39,260 bases of DNA. Origin: Prorocentrum cordatum. Taxonomy: Eukaryota > Sar > Dinophyceae > Prorocentrales > Prorocentraceae. The notes under the pieces were generated by a model. It did not search any database. It was given only the letters and a program-made list of their open reading frames with translations, and was not told where the DNA came from. Below, in pieces: positions 28,755 through 37,949 of this stretch (its first letter is position 1; each line of letters opens with the position of its first letter). The stretch is taken from assembly GCA_963575745.1 (NCBI GenBank), contig CAUYUJ010008568.1:1-39260 (forward strand), written 5' to 3'. The position numbers and the translations under genes are program-made.

Positions 28755-28934
28755 GAAAACGACCACTGCCACTGCTTCTCTTTTGTTGCCGCCTTCCAGC
28801 CAGCAGAAACAAAGCAGTGGTTGTGGTCATTTTCGTTGAGCTTGGCACCAGGGAAGTGACCACAACCACTGCTTCTTTTTCGGCCGGCTGGAAGGCAGCG
28901 CAAACAAGAAGCAGTGGCTGTGGTCATTTTCCCG
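28755..28934. repeat. Two adjacent hairpin elements in head-to-head orientation
   Basis: 28755-28787 pairs with 28808-28834 (CCACTGCTT / AAGCAGTGG, GACCAC / GTGGTC). A second, equivalent hairpin occupies 28853-28933. The loop of the first (GCCTTCCAGCC) is the complement of the loop of the second (GGCTGGAAGGC), so the units are inverted relative to each other. Confidence 0.7.
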
Positions 28935-29099
28935 TCCCGCATTTCAGGATGTTGCCATTTTCTCGCAACGTCGGATCTCATGGGGGAGCGCCAGCGGGCG
29001 GGTGGTGCAGCCAACCCGTACGAAGAGGGCGCAGGAGGAGAATGTCGCTCATCGTGACTGTGCGAACTGGCTGTGATTGGCCTGGCCTCTTCTGAAGCC

Positions 29100-30002
29100 G
29101 AAGCAGTCCTTACTTCAGCGTCTTGGCTGTACGGCTAATTCCGTGTGGATCGTTCCACCTCTAGAGGCCTCCTAGATGGGGTTCGAGTAGATGGGGTCGA
29201 AGGATCGAGCCATCATCGACGTCGGCGATGCATCGGCGACGTCGACGTGAAGCAAATCGGGCTGCACATCGAGCCGCATCGGCGATGCATCGGCGATGAG
29301 GCGCCATCTGGGAGGCCCCCTCTGGGAGGCCCAGAGTCGTTCCACCTCGAAGGATCGCGGCTCTCCGATAGCGCAGATCGCCCGACATCAGCCGATTCTG
29401 GTTCACTGGCGGCGTTGAAGCTTGAACGCCCGGGCTGGGGTCGCCGCCGCGTCAACGCGGCGCAAACCTACTGCACCCAGACATGCAACGTCTTGAAAAC
29501 AACAGATGGGAGGTGCTTCCCAAGTTTAAGCTTCTGTTGCATCTTCGGGGGTTCTTGACTGTCCCGTCGCGGCCCTATCCGCGTCGAATCCGTGTCGAAA
29601 CCATGTCGGCCTCGTCGGATCCGTGTCGAATCCGTGTCGAATCCACGCCAAATCCGCGTCGAGTCCGCATCGAGCCCGCGTCGGGCACAAGAAAAGACAC
29701 CTGTACGGGGGACAGGCGAGGTCCCCCAAAGATGCAACGTAAATGTACCCAGACATGCAACGTACTGGAAAACATCGGATGGGAAGTTCTCCCAAAGTTT
29801 AAGCCTGTGGGCCCTTCCCGAGCCCCAGGACTGTCACAAAAGACTCGGGATGAAAAGCCAAACCAGGTGAAGGGTGCGGGACTTCTGGGGACCTCGCGCT
29901 TGATATCACAAACGCCCTCATCAAATGAGGAGATTCTCTGGGGTCTGAGGCCTCCTGGGCACATTTCCTGACGAACGCCCCCACCGTATACCCTCAAATC
30001 TG
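29100..30002. other. Intergenic DNA with several short repeats, no gene
   Basis: GCATCGGCGATGCATCGGCG occurs at 29226 and again at 29278. GTGTCGAATCC-type units run 29578-29690. A block of about 65 bp starting ACCCAGACATGCAACGT is present at 29475-29540 and again, diverged, at 29748-29812. Small frames only. Confidence 0.5.
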
Positions 30003-30165
30003 ACGTTGCAAAAAAGTTGCGACATCTGAAGAAAAACACCAACGGAAACCTGGACCCCATGTCTCTGCATCATCTCTCGAGCCGGATCGCTCTGTGAGGG
30101 TCCCGAAACCCAGCGAAAACGCCCGTTGTGAGAAAAAATGCAGCGCCTGGATCTGACGATGACGG
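30003..30165 (-). repeat. R2 dispersed repeat, minus-strand copy
   Basis: The reverse complement contains CATTTTTTCTCACAACGGGC, TTTCGGGACCCTCACAGAGC, GATCCGGCTCGA and GATGCAGAGACATGGGGTCC, matching the other R2 copies in order. Confidence 0.6.
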
Positions 30166-30675
30166 CCAGCTGACCGGCGCCGAGCTTCCACCGACGACGA
30201 GCGTTCGCTCGAGCCTTTCGAAGGTGATTCCTCCGCAGACAAATCCTTCTCACACCTAGGTTTGTGGATGCCATGGCAATGGACATCATTGAATTTAAAG
30301 TGTGTTTAAACTGTCGGAAAAAATGTTCTGAACATGTTTAAAACATGCATTTACATGTTTAAAACATGTTCAACACATGCTTCCTCTCCATTGATCGTCC
30401 TTCTCACACCTGGGTTCGCGCCTCGCGCCCCGCGATGCGCGACGCACGGTCATCTTCGCGCCCTCTCTCGAGGCCACCCCAGCGGAGATGCAGCCCTCGG
30501 GCAGAGGCCGTCGCGCGCGCAAAGCGCGACGATCTGTGCGCCACTGGGGGCGGCTTGGATCCTGGGCCCAGAACTGATGGGCCGATTGTCCACCACCACT
30601 ACCGTACGTAGGACCAGGGAGGAGAGAGGAGGGGGAGGAGGGGAGGTCTTCCTTCTCCTTCTTCTCCTCCTAGAT

Positions 30676-30829
30676 CTGGGGAGACCACAAGGTGCCCATA
30701 CTGCTACTCCACGGACCTCTCGCAGGGTGCGTTCTGACCAGAATTTCGAGACAAATCCAGCGGTGGCGACGAGGGCCTTCCAGGAGGCCCAAAACAGCGA
30801 AATCGAGGTACGGGTAGCAGTGTGGGTAC
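30676..30829 (-). repeat. Intron-like dispersed element, copy 2
   Basis: The minus strand starts GTACCCACACTGC and ends GGTCTCCCCAG (154 bp). It matches the 173-bp intron at 21062-20890 across its length, strongest in GGCCTCCTGGAAGGCCCTCG and TCGCCACCGCTGGA. The bases just before the donor (CAGAGGAGGAAGAA) resemble those before copy 1 (CAGCGGAGAAAACG). Confidence 0.55.
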
Positions 30830-31364
30830 TTCTTCCTCCTCTGAAGATCCTGGACCTGGAATGGGCCCTGGTCAGCGACTGCGACAGCGACTGCGACCCG
30901 CTTAGCGCACCCTGCAGGGGCCGCGGGTTGGGGCCGAAGTGCCTGATACATGTTGAAGCGCCTGACCGAAATCTTGCTCTGGTATTCCATACATCACGTG
31001 TGCCACACCTCCGCAGCAGATGAATTGCGCCTCGCGCCTCACAGCCGTCTGCACCATCGCTACGGTCGGGAACGCTTGCTTAACGTGTCGCGGCGGCGGA
31101 CCTGGCGACGCGCTATGCCATGCTGGCGGATAGCGTGTCGCTCCGCTCCGTGGGCGGAAGGCTCGGAAAAGCTCGGGACGTGGACGCACGGGGACTGGGA
31201 AATGACTAGAGTGTCGCGCCGACACGCGGTGGGCCAGAATCGGCGGCGCGACACGCGATCCAAAAGTTCCCGACCGTGTACCCGTCCGGAATCATAGCTC
31301 CGCCGTGCTGTGACATGAGTATACCTCAAAAGAAGTGGGAAGGACGTCAATACCACGACGCTTT
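30830..31364. other. No gene; GTGTCGC/GCGACAC words
   Basis: GTGTCGCGCCGACACGC (31211-31227) is an imperfect palindrome; GGCGGCGCGACACGCGATCC and GTGTCGCGGCGGCGG are related words nearby. Nothing coding recognised. Confidence 0.4.
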
Positions 31365-31493
31365 GGTCGGGTGATGGGTGATGTGGACGAAGGATTGCAA
31401 AAAAACCTTCGAAGGATTGCAAAAAAAACCTGCAATCCTTCGATGGGTGATGGGTTTTTTTGCAATCCTTCGGTCGGGTGATGGGTGATGTGG
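31365..31493. repeat. Hairpin element flanked by 22-bp direct repeats
   Basis: 31365-31386 and 31472-31493 are identical (GGTCGGGTGATGGGTGATGT plus GG). Between them CGAAGGATTGCAAAAAAACC (31388-31407) is the exact complement of 31453-31472, and an inner pair (31410-31421 with 31431-31442) forms a second stem. Confidence 0.8.
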
Positions 31494-31648
31494 TCGAGTT
31501 GACGTCCCCGGACGCCTGCCACGGGTGCGGGCCGACGGGCCCCAGCCGAGATGCCATCGCCCATGGCGGGCCACCCCGGCGGGCCGCCTCTGCTCCTGGA
31601 GTGAACTGGGCGCGCGCCCAAGCCACGAGACTACTGGCACATATGAAT

Positions 31649-31912
31649 CCCCCTCCTTTTCCTCCTCCTCCTCCTCCTCATTGTCCTCCTCCTCCTCTAC
31701 TCATCCTCTTCCTCGTCCTCCTCCTCCTTCTCCTCCCCTCCTCCTCCTCCTCCTCCTCCTCCTCCTCCTCCTCCCTCCACCTCACTCTGGTCCACCAGTT
31801 CCTCCTCCCCCTCCTCCCCTCCTCCTCCTCCTCCTCCTCATCCCCCTACCCCGACTCCTCCTCCTCCTCCTCCCCCTCATCCTCCTCCTCCCCCTTCTCC
31901 TCATCCTCATTT
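31649..31912 (+). repeat. (CTC)n array
   Basis: C/T triplet array with short interruptions (CATTGTCCTCC, CACCTCACTCTGG). Confidence 0.9.
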
Positions 31913-32178
31913 GTCTTATCATTGGTTTTCGTCTTGTTGGTCGTAGTATTCGTACGAGTACGAGTATTAGAATTAGGAGTACCATTAGTAATCATAATAT
32001 TGCCGTATTGGTTAAGTTTCTTAGTATCAGTCGTAGTATCATACGTTCTAGTTCCCGTACTACTATCAGTTACCATACCATTCATAATAAAAATAATAAT
32101 AACGGTATTCGTAGCATTGTTAGTAGTAGTGTTGTGAATCGTATCACTCGTACTAGTACTGTTATTATTCGTCGCCGT

Positions 32179-32227
<49 letters not shown>

Positions 32228-32301
32228 GTAGTAGGATTAATCAGATTGTCAGTAGCCGTAGTTAAAATATTAGTGTTAGTAGTGGTGGTAGTAGTAGTCG
32301 T

Positions 32302-32398
<97 letters not shown>

Positions 32399-32681
32399 AT
32401 AGTAGTAGTAGTAGTAGTATAGTTTGATTTCTGCTTCTCTACCCCTTAGGATTATGATTATTGGTAGTGCTAGTCGTGTGCGTATTCTTCGTATTAATAG
32501 CTTTGCGCATTCGCATTGTTAGTGTGGGTCGTGCGCTAGATATGGTTCCCATTCTCAGTATTACTCTTATCACTAATGGTGTTGCGATCACGAATACTAG
32601 TAATATGCGTAGTACGATTGGCATCATGGATATCAGCCGTATCAGCAGTGGCAGTAGCACTAGCATGATTAGTAGTGATGT

Positions 32682-32753
<72 letters not shown>

Positions 32754-32796
32754 TAGTAGTAGTAGTAGCAGTAGCAGTAGCAGCAGTAGCAGCAGC

Positions 32797-32833
<37 letters not shown>

Positions 32834-33012
32834 CGCGTATGGCTAGTATCATTGGCAATCGTACCATTCGGAATAATAATACGAATGATAATACATTAAG
32901 TATTAGTAATGTTCTTCTCCCCCATAACAGGCGACCTCTTCTTCGTAATCGTCCTTTTCTTATGGTGGGCATGCGTCTGCGTAGTCTTCGTCGTATTAGT
33001 ATTACGATGAAT
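31913..33012 (+). repeat. Degenerate TAG/GTA/ATT triplet region with pure (TAG)n and (CT)n cores
   Basis: Cores: (CT)n 32177-32224, (AGT)n 32278-32420, (AGT)n 32676-32835. The surroundings (GTATTCGTACGAGTACGAGT and similar) look like old, mutated versions of the same triplets. AT content is clearly higher than the rest of the window. Confidence 0.75.
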
Positions 33013-33029
33013 CTTCGTATTCAGATTCC

Positions 33030-34372
33030 TCCTCCTCAGGTTTCCACCTCCTCCTCCTCCTCGTCTTCCTCCTCCTCCTCGTCTTCCTTCTCCTCCTCCG
33101 CCTCCTCCTCACCTCCTCCTCTTCATCATCCTCATCAGCATCATAAGCAGCATCATCACCATTATCATAACAATCAGAAACCACATCATCGTCATCATCA
33201 GGAGCATCATCATCAGCGTCATCATCAGCAGCATCATCATCACTGTTCATCATCCTCTTTCTCCTCCTTCTCCTCATCCTCGTCATAATCCTCCTCCTCA
33301 TCCTCCTCATTCCCTTCCTCCTCCTCCTCTTCATCCTCCTCCTCCTCCCAACTTGTCCGCCTCCTCCTCCTCATTGTCATTCTCCTCCTCCTCCTCCTCC
33401 TCCTCCTCGTTTCCTCCTCCTCCTCCACTTCCGCCTCCTCCTCCTCCACAGCTTCCTCCTCCTACACCTCCTGCTCCTCCTCCTTGTCCTCCTCCTCCGT
33501 CTCCTCCTCCTCCTCCTCCTCCTCCTCCTCCTCCGTCTCCTCCTCCTCCTCCTCCTCTTCCTCCTCCTCCTCTTCGTTTCCTTTTCCTCATAAATAACTT
33601 CTCCCTGTCGCACCCCGAGCCCTGTTTTTAGGGCGGGCCGAACGTTTCGCCTGACACTTCCTCGCCACGTATGACTCGGAAGCTTGAAAACTGGCAACAG
33701 CTTCACAGATGGAGGCGGGTGGTTTTCAAAATGTGGCTCTCGCCCTAACGCCGCGCACATTCGTTTTGAAAAATGCAAGAGCTTCACGGATTGAGGATAA
33801 CCCGTTTTGAAAATATCGGTCTCGCCTTAGCGCCGCGCACATTCGTATTCAACATGTGCAAGAGTTTCACGGATTGAGGGCGGTTCCTTTGTCAAAATGT
33901 GGCTCTCGCCATAGCGCCGCACACATTCGCTTGAAACATGTGCAAGAGCTTCACAGATGGAGAGCGGTTCCTTTGCAAAATGTGGCTCTCGCCTCAGCGC
34001 CGCGCACATTCGCTTAACAAAATTGCAGAGAGTTTCGCGGGTTCCCATGATCAACGTATATACCAGAATTGTAGTTTGGGAGGGGTTCCGGATTATGCGG
34101 GGGGCAACAGTTAGATTGATTCGCGGTGCTGAAGTCCCACTTCTGGCACGTTTCCAGATCGTCAGGATGCAGCAGTCAGATTGATCCATGGCGTGGAAAT
34201 CCCGAGGACAATGTGTTGGCATGCTTCAAGGTCTTCAAACAATTGTCTTTCAACAAGGCAGATCCCTCAATAGAAATGAACCGTTGTAGGGGCCTATGAA
34301 GAAGGAGCTTAGAAGGAGGGTGCATTCCAACATCGTTGATGGCCCTTGGGTTTACACTGGTCCTCCTCCTCC
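33030..34372 (+). repeat. Composite repeat copy 3: (CTC)n, GTCGCACCCC block, 83-bp satellite, unique block
   Basis: (CTC/CAT)n 33030-33590; AACTTCTCCCTGTCGCACCC and TTTTTAGGGCGGGCC at 33597-33640. 83-bp units have landmarks at 33733, 33815, 33899 and 33982. Then TTCCCATGATCAACGTATA, GCTGAAGTCCCA, CTTCAAACAATTGTCTTTCA, GTTGTAGGGGCC and CATCGTTGATGGCCCTTGGG lead to the next array. Confidence 0.75.
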
Positions 34373-34716
34373 TCATACTCCTCCTCATCCTCCTCATACT
34401 CCTCCTCATCCTCCTCATCATCAGCGTCATCAGCATCATCATCAGCATCATCATGATCAGCATCATCACCTTAAGCAGCTTCATCATCATGATCAGCATC
34501 ATCATCATCAGCAGCATCGTCATCATCAGCATGATCGTTATCATCGTCATCAGCATGATAAGCATCATCAACATCAGCGTCAACAGCATCATCAGCATCA
34601 TCAACATCAGCATCAGCAGAATCAGCATCAACAGCAACATCGTCATCAGCAACAACATAATCAGCAGCATCCGCATTCAGCATCAGCATCAGCATCAGGA
34701 TCAGCATCAGCATCCG

Positions 34717-34751
<35 letters not shown>

Positions 34752-34988
34752 GCATCAGCAGCACCATCACCATCATCATCAGCATCATCAGCATCATCAG
34801 CAGCATCAGCATCAACATCAACATCGTCATCAGCAACATCACCATCATCTTCGTCAGCATCATCCTCATCAAAATCCGCATCATAATCAGCATAATCATC
34901 AGTATCAGCAGCATCATCATCATCAGCAGCAGCATCATCAGCATCATCAGCATCGCTATCATCAGCAGCATCATCACCATCATCATCA

Positions 34989-35040
<52 letters not shown>

Positions 35041-36778
35041 CATCATCATCAACAACACCACCAGCATCATCATCGTCGTCATCAGTATCATCATCATCAT
35101 CATCAGCAGAATCGTCATCGTCATCATCATCGTCGTCGTAAGCACTACCAGTATTATCATCATTCCTTGTTCTCCTCCTCGTCCTCCGCCCCATCCTCCT
35201 CCTTTCCTCCTCCTCCTTTTCATCTCCCTCCCGCTTCCGTCTCACCCTCCTCCTCCTCACCCTCCTCCTCCTTCTTCTCCTCCTCATCATCCTCCTCTGC
35301 CTCCCCCCCCCCTCCTCTTCCTCCGCCTCCGCATCATCATCATCAGGATCATCATCATAATCATCAGAAGCATCATCATCATCATCAGCATCAGCATCAG
35401 CATCAGCATCATCATCAGCATCATCATGACCATCATCATCAGCATCATCGTCACCATCATCATCAGCCGCATCATCAGCATCAGCAGTACAATCACCACC
35501 ACCACCATCACCATCACCATCATCAACATCAGCATCAGCATCGGCATCAGCATCAGCATCCGCATCAGCAGAATCATCAGCATCATCCTCAGCATCATCA
35601 GCAGCAGCATCATCAGCATCATCAGCAGCATCATCATGAGTGTCATCATGACCACCATCAGCAGCATCAGCATCAGCATCAGCAGCATCACCACCAGCAT
35701 CAGCAGCATCATCATCATCATCAACGTCACCACCGCCATCATCAGCAGCAGCAGCATCATCATCATCGTCATGATCATCATCAGCATCAGCATCCGCATC
35801 ATCAGCAGCAGCATCAACATCATCATAATCATCATCAGCAGCAGCAGCAACATCATCATCAGCAGCAGCAGTTTCAGCATCAGCAGTATCATCTCCAGCA
35901 TCAGCATAAACAGCATCAGCATCATCATCTTCACCATCAGCATCAACATAATAATCAGCACCATCATCATCAGCATCCGCATCACCCGCATCACCCGCAT
36001 CATCGTCACCTCCGTCAGCAACATCATCAACAACAGCATCAGCATCATCATGATCAGCCGCATCATCATCATCAGCCACCTTAGCATCAGCACCAACATG
36101 AGAACCACCAGCCGCATCATCACAATCACCAGCATCATCATCAGCAGCATGACCAGCAGCATCATCATCACAATGATCATAATTCCCCTCATCCCCGTCA
36201 TTCTCCTCCTCCTCCTCCTCATCCTCCTCCTCCACCTCATCATCATCCTCCGCCTCCTCCTCCCCCTCCTCCAACTCCGCCTCATCCTCTTCGTCCTCCC
36301 CCGCCTCCTCCTCCTCCTCCTCCTCCGCCCTCCTCCTCCTCCTCCTCATCATCATCTTCCTCCTCCACCCCATCCTCCTCCTCCTCATCGTCATCATTCC
36401 CCGCCTCCTCCTCCTATTCGACCTCCTCCTCCTCCTCCTGCTCCTCCTCCTCCTCCTCCTCCTCCTCCCCACGAGTCGACATCATCCTCCTCATACTCCT
36501 CCTGCTCCTCCTCCTCCTCCTCCTCCGCCACCTCCTCCCTCAGCATCCTCCTCAACATCCTCAATCATCATCCTCCTCCTCCTCTGTTCCCCCCTCCTCC
36601 TCTTCCTCAAATTAACTCCTCTCTCATCATCTCTTTTCCTCCTCCCTCCTAATCATTATCCTCCTCCTCCTCCTCCTCACTCCGCCTCTCCTCCTCCTCC
36701 TCTACCTCCTCCTCCTCCTCTGCCTCCTCGTCCCTCCTCCACCTCCTCCTCCTCACGCTCCTCCTCCTCGCCTCCTCA
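34358..36778 (+). repeat. 2.4-kb compound triplet array (CTC, CAT, CAG)
   Basis: CTC at the ends, CAT/CAG mixtures (CATCATCAGCATCAGCAG) between about 34410 and 36190. It stays in triplet register for very long distances, so several frames are open for 500-600 codons (His/Gln, Ser/Ile, Asp/Ala). No start context, domain or varied composition supports a protein. Confidence 0.9.
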
Positions 36779-36779
36779 A

Positions 36780-36975
36780 GGGGGGGGGGGTTGAAACCCC
36801 CCCCCAACCTCGGCGCCAGGTGGGGGGGGTGAAAACACCCTCCCTCCCCCCCCGGCTGCTTCTGGTCATCGTCGCTGCGTCCCCGCAGTCGGCGCTGTTG
36901 GCGGCCGCCGGCGCCGGCGCCGAAGGGGGGTGGGGTTTAAACGCCCCCCCCTGGGAGGGGGGGGGCTCAAACCCG
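36780..36975. repeat. Series of G-run/C-run hairpins
   Basis: G11-TTGAAA-C9 (36780-36805), then G8-TGAAAACACCC-TCC-CTC-C8, and GGGGTTTAAACGCCCCCCC (36934-36952), then G10 before CTCAAACCC. Each has a short A/T-rich turn between G and C runs. G-quadruplex or hairpin structures are likely. Confidence 0.75.
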
Positions 36976-37028
36976 AAATGGAACGAATTACAACCGACTT
37001 GTCCCAATTCCAACCGCTCGGAGCGAAT

Positions 37029-37073
37029 TGCAACCAGAAATGAAACCAATTCCAACCAGAAATGAAACCAATT
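37029..37073 (+). repeat. Two 22-bp direct repeats (CAACCAGAAATGAAACCAAT)
   Basis: Units begin at 37031 and 37053; AATT(A/C/G)CAACC words continue upstream to 36988. Confidence 0.8.
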
Positions 37074-37949
37074 ACAACCATGGATGGGATCTTCAGAAGT
37101 ACTTCTTCAGAAGTACTTCGATTCCTTGGGATTCCTTGGGGATCCTGCGGATTCCTTCGGATTTCTTCAGGTTCCTGCGACTTCCTTCGGATTCCTGCGG
37201 GTTCCAGCGGTTTCCTGCGGATTCCTTCGGATTCCTTCGGATTCCTTCGGGTTCCAGCGGATTCCTTCGGATTCCTGCGGATTCCTTCGGATCCCTTCGG
37301 ATTCCTTCGGATTCCTTCGGATTCCTTGGAATTCCAGCGGATTCCTTCGGGTTCCTGCGGATTCCCTCGGATTCCTGTGGATTCCTTCGGGTCCCTTAGG
37401 ATCTTTATGATTCCTCAGGATCCTTCGGAATTCCTCCGAATTCCTCTGGATTCCTTCGGACTCCTTGGGGACACCTTTTGCATTGACGTCGCGGCCAACG
37501 GCTCGATCGCTGCCGCGAAACAGAATATCAAGCTCAAGACGGGCACCCCTTCGGACCACTATCGCCTGATCTTCGCTGGCAGGCAACTGGAGGACAACGA
37601 CTTGCTCCACCATTCCGGCGTTCAAATGGATTCCACTCTTGATTTGGCGTTCCGCCTCCGCGGAGGGCCCCCCAAACGGAGGCGCATCCGGGGAAACAAC
37701 CGAAGGAGCGCGCTCGCGATGGAGAGGTCGATCCACCCACCCCGCCAGCTGGCGCAGGAGATGTCGTTGGTCATCGCACCCCGCCCGCAGACGCAGGAGA
37801 TGCTGATGCGCCAGAGCAGCGGGTTACGAAGGCTTCGGGGAGTTGGGGCAGCTACACTGCTTACGTGGAGGGTTTCGACTCGCGACAGGCAGCCATGCTA
37901 TTCCTCGGCAACCACCATCACCACAGAAGCCACGCGGCCAGAGTCGTGA
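37062..37949 (+). CDS. ORF: decapeptide repeats followed by ubiquitin-like domain and basic tail
   Basis: Open from ATG 37062 (in-frame ATG also at 37080). Residues about 20-135 are FGFLRIPSDS-type repeats from the decamer array. Residues 138-202 (37473-37667) align without gaps to ubiquitin positions 12-76, about 30 of 65 identical, including RLIFAG, QLED, STL and the terminal RLRGG. Lys48 is Arg and Lys63 is Met; Lys27, Lys33 and Ile44 are kept. The first beta strand is missing; the DNA at 37080-37100 (MDGIFRST) faintly recalls a ubiquitin start, so the decamer array might be an intron instead of coding. After RLRGG comes a basic tail PPKRRRIRGNNRRSALAMER, as in ubiquitin-extension proteins, but no known fusion partner is recognised. 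Whether it is processed, conjugated or merely a pseudogene is open. Confidence 0.5.
   Translation: MKPITTMDGIFRSTSSEVLRFLGIPWGSCGFLRISSGSCDFLRIPAGSSGFLRIPSDSFGFLRVPADSFGFLRIPSDPFGFLRIPSDSLEFQRIPSGSCGFPRIPVDSFGSLRIFMIPQDPSEFLRIPLDSFGLLGDTFCIDVAANGSIAAAKQNIKLKTGTPSDHYRLIFAGRQLEDNDLLHHSGVQMDSTLDLAFRLRGGPPKRRRIRGNNRRSALAMERSIHPPRQLAQEMSLVIAPRPQTQEMLMRQSSGLRRLRGVGAATLLTWRVSTRDRQPCYSSATTITTEATRPES
37110..37465 (+). repeat. Decamer array GGATTCCTTC
   Basis: About 35 imperfect copies of GGATTCCT(T/G)C. Three units give ten codons, hence a repeated FGFLRIPSDS-type decapeptide in the open frame that runs into the ubiquitin-like domain. Confidence 0.9.

Noticed and set aside
33596-34040. Protein coding by the 83-bp satellite (RMCAALRREPHF-type peptide on minus)
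   Set aside because: Unit length is not a multiple of three and the peptide is not maintained between units.
34336-36652. Plus- and minus-strand frames of 500-600 codons (His/Gln, Ile/Ser, Asp/Ala)
   Set aside because: They are translations of one triplet array in different frames, with no varied sequence or domain.
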